From Synergistaceae bacterium (GTDB lineage Bacteria > Synergistota > Synergistia > Synergistales > Synergistaceae), in assembly GCA_031271065.1 (NCBI GenBank), contig JAISWP010000055.1, forward strand, positions 1 through 7,873: DNA of 7,873 nt, in the 5' to 3' direction. Each line of letters opens with the position of its first letter. Position 1 is the first letter of the stretch. Positions 1 through 4,578 of the stretch are shown piece by piece. The notes under the pieces are model-generated. The model saw only the letters and a list, made by a program, of their open reading frames with translations. It was not told the DNA's origin and ran no database searches. The position numbers and the translations under genes were made by a program.

Positions 1-1
1 G

Positions 2-586
2 CTGCTGTTCCGCCCTCTTCCGGGGTACATGGACGCGGACCGGGTGCGCAACGGGATATCCGCCGGGAAAGACGTGGACGGCATAACCGACCTCTCGATG
101 TCCGGCGTATTCTCGGGCAGCGGCACAGGTTATCCCCCGTGCCCCGCTCAGGCCTGCATCGAGATACTGGATCACTATTCGATAGATATAACCGGCAGGA
201 AAGCGGCGGTCATAGGACGCAGCCTGGTCGCCGGCCGTCCTGTCTCCATGCTGCTGCTGGAGCGCAATGCCACCGTGACTATATGTCACACCGGGACAAA
301 GGATATGGCGGCGGTATGCAGGGAGGCGGACATTCTGGTCGTCTCGGCGGGGCGGGCTGGGATGATAGGACGCGGGTGCCTGAGAGAGGGGCAGGTCGTC
401 ATAGACGTCGGCATCAACGTGCGGGAAGACGGGACGATATGCGGGGATGTGGACTATGCCGAGGCCTGCCGGACAGCGGGGGCTGTGACCCCCGTACCTG
501 GCGGCGTGGGCGCGGTCACAACGGCGGTGCTCGCCTCCCATGTGGTCGCCGCGGCTGAATGCGCGTTCCGTAAAATGCGGTTCTGA
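2..586 (+). CDS. folD: FolD, methylenetetrahydrofolate dehydrogenase (/cyclohydrolase), 5'-truncated by window edge
   Basis: Cytosolic enzyme of folate one-carbon metabolism that oxidises 5,10-methylene-THF to methenyl-THF with NAD(P) and, in bifunctional members, hydrolyses this to 10-formyl-THF. The reading frame is open from base 2; about 90-100 N-terminal residues, including the Tyr/Lys active-site segment, lie upstream of the window. Visible landmarks are PLP (bases 17-25 region), KDVDG (the conserved Asp motif), the nucleotide-binding loop GRSLVAGRP, CHTGTK, ADILVVSAG, VIDVGIN, GDVDY and TPVPGGVG near the C terminus. Odd points: the usual VQLPLP motif reads LFRPLP, so the Gln is Phe; PCTPxG reads PCPAQA; the PGGVGPMT signature reads PGGVGAVT. 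It may therefore be a dehydrogenase-only form. Identity as FolD family is secure; bifunctionality is not. It is separated from the glycerol genes by more than 500 bp and a probable terminator. Confidence 0.95.
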   Translation: MLFRPLPGYMDADRVRNGISAGKDVDGITDLSMSGVFSGSGTGYPPCPAQACIEILDHYSIDITGRKAAVIGRSLVAGRPVSMLLLERNATVTICHTGTKDMAAVCREADILVVSAGRAGMIGRGCLREGQVVIDVGINVREDGTICGDVDYAEACRTAGAVTPVPGGVGAVTTAVLASHVVAAAECAFRKMRF

Positions 587-651
587 GTTCTCAAAGAGGC
601 ATGGTCTTTGCGGACGATTCGGACTATTCGGAGGGAATCATTTTTATCCCC

Positions 652-680
652 CGGCCCCGAGGATGAGGCCGAATGTTTTT
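652..680 (+). terminator. Candidate intrinsic terminator of folD
   Basis: CGGCC (652-656) pairs perfectly with GGCCG (667-671) around a 10-nt loop, and a TTTTT run follows at 676-680 with further T-rich sequence (687-691). It lies 66 bp after the folD stop. The stem is only 5 bp and the loop is large, so strength is uncertain, but it is the only hairpin with a T-run in this intergenic region. Confidence 0.45.
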
Positions 681-761
681 AAAATTGTTTTAAATTAGTT
701 CCCGGCCGCTTTGGCCTGGTCATGCCGATATTTCAAGCCGCAGACGATGACGGGACGTATT

Positions 762-797
762 CCGCCGTTTGACCTGAAATTTGCGGTTGAACGGCGG
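762..797. repeat. 13-bp-stem inverted repeat (hairpin) of unknown role
   Basis: CCGCCGTTTGACC (762-774) faces GGTTGAACGGCGG (785-797) across a 10-nt loop. As RNA all 13 positions pair, with two adjacent G-U wobbles in the middle. No T-run follows, so it is not a classic intrinsic terminator. It lies upstream of the candidate glpF promoter, so it is either part of the folD 3' region or a DNA-level or small-RNA element. Function unassigned. Confidence 0.6.
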
Positions 798-858
798 CGC
801 TTTGGCGGTGCCGTTTCCGGGTTCCCCCACAGAATTTTTCCTATTGCATTTTCGGTGA

Positions 859-870
859 ATTAACGTTAAT
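859..870. promoter_or_regulatory. Perfect 12-bp palindrome, possible operator upstream of glpF
   Basis: ATTAACGTTAAT is exactly self-complementary and ends 24 bp before the candidate -35 box, a position suited to an activator or an upstream repressor site. Two bases further on, TTGGAAACGCATAGCGA (872-888) matches the left half of the Gram-positive catabolite-responsive (cre) consensus but not the right half. The palindrome is seen directly; a regulatory role is inferred from its placement. Confidence 0.35.
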
Positions 871-894
871 ATTGGAAACGCATAGCGAACTCTT

Positions 895-924
895 TTGCCT
901 CACTTAAACGCGATAAAATAATAA
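895..924 (+). promoter_or_regulatory. Candidate sigma-70/A type promoter for the glycerol operon
   Basis: TTGCCT (895-900) as -35 and TAATAA (919-924) as -10, separated by 18 bp, in the most AT-rich part of the intergenic region. Transcription would begin near 930, giving a leader of about 190 nt before glpF. Several overlapping -10-like hexamers exist in the run of A/T at 911-937, so the exact box is uncertain. No other promoter-like spacing as good was seen between folD and glpF. Confidence 0.35.
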
Positions 925-1021
925 ACTTTATATATATCCGGGGTCATCCCGGGAGGCTGTTTTAGGCCATGCGTGAGTGTCCTTGTCCGGCTTCATCCGT
1001 TCTCCGCGCGGCAATACCTGC

Positions 1022-1030
1022 AAAGGAGGT
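1022..1030 (+). promoter_or_regulatory. Strong Shine-Dalgarno sequence without a conventional start codon
   Basis: AAAGGAGGT is near-complete complementarity to the 16S rRNA 3' end, yet no ATG, GTG or TTG lies at usable spacing downstream. A CTG at 1036 is 6 nt from GGAGG and would open a 29-codon frame ending with TAA at 1123-1125, inside glpF. The nearest GTG (1029) overlaps the site itself. It could drive a leader peptide with a CTG start, bind a ribosome in standby, or be a relic. AGGA (1024-1027) can also pair with TCCT (1034-1037), hiding the site in a small hairpin. Confidence 0.35.
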
Positions 1031-1117
1031 GCGTCCTGTCACAGATCGTCAGCGGAAGAGCATATTCTTTAATTTCAATCATGGAAATAACAAAACTGTT
1101 TATGGAGGGATTATGTA

Positions 1118-1861
1118 ATGAATAACCTGCTTGGCGAATTTCTTGGTACTATGACCCTCGTGGCATTCGGAGACTCCGTTGTGGCAAACCTTCTGCTGAA
1201 GGACAGCAAAGGGAACGGCGCTGGCTGGGTGCATGTAAACTGGGGCTGGTCGTTCGCCCTGATGATGGGGATTTACGTCGCCTGGGCTTTCGGAGCCGGC
1301 GAAGCGGATCTGAACCCCGCCGTCACTCTGTTCAAGCTGCTTATCGGCGGTCATTATACGCTCGCTCAGGCCATTCCCACGATGGTCGCGGAAGTGGCCG
1401 GCGGCATAGCCGGCGGCGTTGTCGTTTACTTCCTCTACCTCAACCACTGGGAGGCCACTGACGATCCCGGCGCTAAGCTCGGGATCTTTGCGACGGGCCC
1501 GGCCCGGCGCAATCTCGGCGCGAATTTTCTGACCGAGGTAATAGCTACCTTCTTCCTTATCATGGGCATTCAGGCGATAGTGAAGCAGCTCGGCACGGAC
1601 CCGGCGGCGAATCAGGTCAATCTGAACCTGCTTCCCTTTATGATCGGCGGTCTTCTCTACGTTCTCGGCGCCGGTATGGGCGGCCCGACTGGATACGGTA
1701 TGAACCCGGCCCGCGACATGGGCCCCCGCATCGCTCACGCGATACTTCCAATCCCCGGCAAGGGCGGCAGCGATTGGCAGTTCGGATTGTCCGTCGCGAC
1801 GGCAGGTCCGATTGTCGGCGCGCTCGCGGCCGTTGCGGCGTACAAAGCGGCCGGTTGGTAG
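1118..1861 (+). CDS. glpF: GlpF, glycerol uptake facilitator (aquaglyceroporin)
   Basis: Inner-membrane channel of the MIP family allowing passive glycerol entry, with trapping by the downstream GlpK. It is 247 aa, somewhat short (E. coli GlpF is 281). Six hydrophobic spans are apparent, roughly residues 6-27, 42-60, 82-108, 136-157, 169-188 and 220-243. The two pore half-helices carry NPA at 66-68 and NPARD at 196-200, the latter being the glycerol-channel form. By alignment from memory the selectivity filter is Trp44, Tyr193 and Arg199; E. coli has Trp, Phe, Arg. Asp64 stands where most relatives have His before the first NPA (E. coli GAHLNPA, here EADLNPA). The ATG at 1118 is chosen because GGAGGG (1104-1109) lies 8 nt upstream; the ATG at 1113 is out of frame and ends at once. 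It is first in the operon, 28 nt ahead of dhaK. Confidence 0.96.
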   Translation: MNNLLGEFLGTMTLVAFGDSVVANLLLKDSKGNGAGWVHVNWGWSFALMMGIYVAWAFGAGEADLNPAVTLFKLLIGGHYTLAQAIPTMVAEVAGGIAGGVVVYFLYLNHWEATDDPGAKLGIFATGPARRNLGANFLTEVIATFFLIMGIQAIVKQLGTDPAANQVNLNLLPFMIGGLLYVLGAGMGGPTGYGMNPARDMGPRIAHAILPIPGKGGSDWQFGLSVATAGPIVGALAAVAAYKAAGW

Positions 1862-1873
1862 AACTGACGTTTT

Positions 1874-1880
1874 AAGGGGG
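1874..1880 (+). promoter_or_regulatory. Ribosome binding site fixing the TTG start of dhaK
   Basis: AAGGGGG lies 9 nt before TTG at 1890. No in-frame ATG or GTG near the N terminus is equally placed, and the encoded start (MKKLINKVDDVV) matches the usual DhaK N terminus, so TTG is the likely start. Confidence 0.7.
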
Positions 1881-1889
1881 CGGCTATAA

Positions 1890-2888
1890 TTGAAGAAGCT
1901 GATCAACAAGGTAGACGACGTCGTAACTGAGTCGCTCGCCGGAATGGGGGCGGCGCATCCGGACCTGATAAAGATACTGCCCGAATTCAAGTCGGTTATC
2001 CGCGCGAACGCTCCGAAGCCCAAAGTGTCCGTTATCTCCGGCGGAGGGAGCGGACACGAGCCCATGCACGGAGGTTTCGTAGGGTACGGTATGCTGGACG
2101 CGGCGTGCGCCGGTGAGGTATTCACATCCCCGACCCCAGAGCAGATGTACGAGGCCGCCAAAGCCACCGACGGCGGCAGGGGAGTGTTCTTCCTCGTGAA
2201 GAACTACACGGGAGACGTGATGAATTTCCAGATGGCGGCCGACCTGCTGAAAGGCGAGGGTATAGAGGTCGAGCAGGTAGTGGTGAACGACGACGTTGCG
2301 GTGAAGGACTCGACATGGACGGCGGGCCGCCGCGGAGTCGGCGGTACGGTTCTGATAGAGAAGCTGATCGGCGCGTACGCCCAGGCCGGCGCGTCGCTCC
2401 TGGAAGTCAAGGAACTTGCCGAGAAGCTCAACGCGAACGTGCGCACGATGGGCATGGCGCTGACGAGCTGTACGGTGCCGGCTGCGGGCCGTCCGACGTT
2501 TGACCTTCCCGAGGACGAGATAGAGCTTGGGATAGGGATCCACGGCGAGCCCGGCAGGGAGCGCGTGAAGCAGAAGACGTCCTCCGAGATAGTGGAGTAC
2601 ATGGCGGGCGCCGTTGTGAACGACATACCGTTCGCGGCGGGAGACGAGGTTTTGGCGTTCGTGAACGGCATGGGGGGCACGCCGCTCATCGAGCTTTACG
2701 TCGTGTACAACGACCTGAAGAAATATCTCGACGGCAAGGGTATAAAGATATCGAGAAATCTCGTGGGCAACTACATAACGAGCCTCGACATGCAGGGCTG
2801 TTCGATAACGCTGCTGAAGCTGGACAGCCAGACGAAGGCACTCTGGGACTATCCGGTCAAAACTCCGGCTCTGCGCTGGGGAAGGTAA
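1890..2888 (+). CDS. dhaK: DhaK, dihydroxyacetone kinase substrate-binding subunit
   Basis: Cytosolic subunit that binds dihydroxyacetone covalently and presents it for phosphorylation to dihydroxyacetone phosphate by a DhaL subunit loaded with ADP or ATP. It is 332 aa, normal for a stand-alone DhaK and lacking the C-terminal DhaL domain of one-piece DAK enzymes. Key residues are intact: GGGSGHEP (51-58) with His56, Asp109 in YTGDVMNF, and His218 in GIHGEPG, the histidine that forms the hemiaminal with substrate. These fall at the same numbers as in E. coli DhaK. Translation starts at TTG. It sits between glpF and glpK, with a GC-rich hairpin in the gap to glpK. No dhaL, dhaM or glycerol dehydrogenase gene is in the window, so the phosphoryl donor is unknown. 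Codon use leans more on ATA than in glpF. Confidence 0.95.
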   Translation: MKKLINKVDDVVTESLAGMGAAHPDLIKILPEFKSVIRANAPKPKVSVISGGGSGHEPMHGGFVGYGMLDAACAGEVFTSPTPEQMYEAAKATDGGRGVFFLVKNYTGDVMNFQMAADLLKGEGIEVEQVVVNDDVAVKDSTWTAGRRGVGGTVLIEKLIGAYAQAGASLLEVKELAEKLNANVRTMGMALTSCTVPAAGRPTFDLPEDEIELGIGIHGEPGRERVKQKTSSEIVEYMAGAVVNDIPFAAGDEVLAFVNGMGGTPLIELYVVYNDLKKYLDGKGIKISRNLVGNYITSLDMQGCSITLLKLDSQTKALWDYPVKTPALRWGR

Positions 2889-2896
2889 TCGTTCGT

Positions 2897-2938
2897 TTAA
2901 CGCCGCCGGGTCCTCCCGCGGGAGGGCCGGCGGCTTAA
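2897..2938. repeat. Long GC-rich hairpin between dhaK and glpK
   Basis: GCCGCCGG (2902-2909) pairs with CCGGCGGC (2927-2934), enclosing the perfect 14-bp palindrome CCTCCCGCGGGAGG (2912-2925); flanking TTAA on each side (2897-2900, 2935-2938) extends the stem past one bulged C. It begins 9 nt after the dhaK stop and ends 9 nt before the glpK Shine-Dalgarno. No T-run follows on either strand, so it is more likely an mRNA-stability or processing element, or a weak attenuator, than a full terminator. Confidence 0.7.
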
Positions 2939-2962
2939 GAAAAATTCAGGAGGGATATAGAA

Positions 2963-4495
2963 ATGGCCGAAAAAAAGTACGTTGTAGCTATTGACCAGGG
3001 TACCACCAGTTCGCGTTGTATGGTGTTCGACAAGGGAGGGCTCCCGGTGAGCTCCGATCAGCTGGAGCACGCCCAGATATTCCCGAAGCCGGGCTGGGTC
3101 GAGCACGACGCTCTCGAGATATGGGCCAGAGTCCAGGACGTCGTGCGCGGGGCTCTGAAAAAGGGCGCCATATCCACCGACGAGATCGCCAGCATCGGCA
3201 TCACCAACCAGCGCGAAACCACTGTGGTCTGGGAGAAAGCCACCGGCAAACCGATATATAACGCGATCGTGTGGCAGTGCACCCGCACCGAGGACTTCTG
3301 CAAAGAGTGGCAGAAGACGCCGGGATGGGAGCAGGACGACACCGGTCAGGGCAAGGTCAAGGATCACACGGGGCTTCTGATCAACCCGTACTTCTCCGGC
3401 ACCAAGATCAAGTGGATACTCGACAGCGTTCCCGGTTCCAGGGAGAAGGCCGCGAAGGGTGAACTCCTGTTCGGAAACATCGACACGTGGATCATCTGGA
3501 ACCTGACCGGCGGGCCCAACGGCGGCGTACACGTGACCGACGTCTCCAACGCGTCGCGTACGCTGCTCATGAACATCAAGACACTCAAGTGGGACGAGGA
3601 GATGGCCAAGTTCCTCGACGTTCCGATCGCTATGCTGCCGCAGATAAAGCCCTCCAGCGCGGTTTACGGCGATACCATCCCCGGCGGGCCGTTCGGCGCG
3701 GCGATTCCCGTGGCCGGCGACCTGGGAGACCAGCAGGCGGCCCTGTTCGGCCAGGCGTGCTACAACAAGGGCGATACCAAGAACACATACGGAACCGGCT
3801 GCTTCATGCTGATGAACATCGGCGAGACTCCGGTTCTCTCCAAGAACGGTCTTTTGACCACAGCCGGATACAGCCTCGAGGAGGGCAAGTGCATCTACGC
3901 CCTCGAGGGTTCTATAGCCATCACCGGAGCCGCGGTGCAGTGGCTCCGTGACAACCTCAAAATAGTCGACGAGTCCCCGGACAGCGAATATCTCGCGGGC
4001 AAGGTCGACGACGCGGGCGGAGTGTACTTCGTGCCGGCTTTCTCCGGACTCTACGCCCCTTATTGGGACATGTCCGCGCGCGGCGTCATAGCCGGCCTCA
4101 CCCGCTATGTCCGCAAGGAGCACATCATCCGCGCTACGCTCGAGAGCATCTGCTACCAGACCCGCGACGTGGTCGAGGCCATGAACAAGGACTCCGGCGT
4201 GCCTCTCGCGGAGCTGAAAGTGGACGGCGGCGCCGTCAAGAACAACCTTCTCATGCAGCTGCAGTCCGATATCCTCGGCGCTAACGTCGTGCGTCCGGTG
4301 GTCAACGAGACGACGGCTCTGGGCGCCGCGTACGCGGCGGGGCTCGCGGTGGGCTTCTGGAAGAATGTGGACGACCTCCGCGCCAACTGGGCCAAGGATG
4401 TATCCTTCTCGCCGGCAGCGTCCGACGAGAAGAGGGCGGAAGGCTACAAGGGCTGGCTCAGGGCCATAGAAAAGGCCAAGGGCTGGATCGACTAG
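2963..4495 (+). CDS. glpK: GlpK, glycerol kinase
   Basis: Cytosolic FGGY-family kinase converting glycerol and ATP to sn-glycerol-3-phosphate, which traps glycerol entering through GlpF. It is 510 aa (E. coli 502) and collinear with the enterobacterial enzyme. Visible motifs are DQGTTSSR (11-18, phosphate-binding loop), NQRET (82-86, glycerol-binding Arg and Glu), Trp104, NPYFSGTK (141-148), GDQQAALFGQ (255-264, with the general base at Asp256), NTYGTGCFM (274-282), SGLYAPYWD (361-369) and DGGAVKNN (421-428). AGGAGGG lies 8 nt before the ATG. Regulation differs: the E. coli fructose-bisphosphate loop (GKGGTR) is replaced by PGGPFGAA at 240-247 with no Arg or Lys, and the Firmicute-type His phosphorylated by HPr is absent from the same region. 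It is flanked on both sides by long intergenic hairpins. Confidence 0.97.
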   Translation: MAEKKYVVAIDQGTTSSRCMVFDKGGLPVSSDQLEHAQIFPKPGWVEHDALEIWARVQDVVRGALKKGAISTDEIASIGITNQRETTVVWEKATGKPIYNAIVWQCTRTEDFCKEWQKTPGWEQDDTGQGKVKDHTGLLINPYFSGTKIKWILDSVPGSREKAAKGELLFGNIDTWIIWNLTGGPNGGVHVTDVSNASRTLLMNIKTLKWDEEMAKFLDVPIAMLPQIKPSSAVYGDTIPGGPFGAAIPVAGDLGDQQAALFGQACYNKGDTKNTYGTGCFMLMNIGETPVLSKNGLLTTAGYSLEEGKCIYALEGSIAITGAAVQWLRDNLKIVDESPDSEYLAGKVDDAGGVYFVPAFSGLYAPYWDMSARGVIAGLTRYVRKEHIIRATLESICYQTRDVVEAMNKDSGVPLAELKVDGGAVKNNLLMQLQSDILGANVVRPVVNETTALGAAYAAGLAVGFWKNVDDLRANWAKDVSFSPAASDEKRAEGYKGWLRAIEKAKGWID

Positions 4496-4513
4496 GCGGC
4501 AGAACACAAAAGA

Positions 4514-4564
4514 CAACAGTACGCCGCAGACCGTGGACGACCCGTCCACGGCCTGCGGCTGTTG
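4514..4564. repeat. Long GC-rich hairpin between glpK and glpA
   Basis: CCGTGGACG (4531-4539) and CGTCCACGG (4543-4551) form a perfect 9-bp stem on a 3-nt loop; after one A/C mismatch, GCCGCAG (4523-4529) pairs with CTGCGGC (4553-4559). CAACA (4514-4518) and TGTTG (4560-4564) can add a further stem past a 4-nt bulge. There is no T-run after it, and the glpA Shine-Dalgarno begins at its edge (4564-4570), so folding could limit glpA translation. It could be an mRNA 3'-end stabiliser for glpK, an attenuator, or both. Confidence 0.75.
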
Positions 4565-4570
4565 GGGAGG
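4564..4570 (+). promoter_or_regulatory. Ribosome binding site fixing the TTG start of glpA
   Basis: GGGGAGG lies 8 nt before TTG at 4579. The conserved FAD-binding strand (DYDVIVVGAG) begins only nine residues later, so a start much further downstream is unlikely. The site touches the end of the preceding hairpin. Confidence 0.65.
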
Positions 4571-4578
4571 TAGGTATT

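Larger units (their letters stand above)
587..1117. other. Non-coding region between folD and glpF
   Basis: A 531-bp stretch with no convincing gene on either strand. Base composition changes along it: mixed at first, AT-rich at 672-700 and 840-937, then GC-richer leader sequence. It holds a probable folD terminator, a long-stem inverted repeat, a perfect palindrome, a candidate promoter, a small CCGGG/CCCGG hairpin (938-952) and an orphan Shine-Dalgarno sequence, each listed separately. A short near-tandem 9-base repeat (CGGACGATT, CGGACTATT) lies at 611-628. The size and content fit an intergenic regulatory region serving the glycerol operon; which regulator acts here cannot be read from the sequence. 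Confidence 0.7.

Noticed and set aside
592..610. CAAAGA/TCTTTG hairpin just after folD as a terminator
   Set aside because: Only 6 weak AT-rich pairs and no T-run; the 652-680 structure fits better.
611..633. Short tandem 9-mer (CGGACGATT, CGGACTATT) as a CRISPR or iteron array
   Set aside because: Only about two and a half imperfect copies with no spacers; most likely chance.
938..952. CCGGG/CCCGG hairpin in the glpF leader as a riboswitch or attenuator
   Set aside because: A 5-bp stem alone, with no T-run and no conserved aptamer pattern I can recognise in the leader.
1100..2543. Minus-strand frames of 355 and 219 codons over glpF and dhaK
   Set aside because: Both are antisense to genes with intact catalytic or pore motifs and show no family resemblance.
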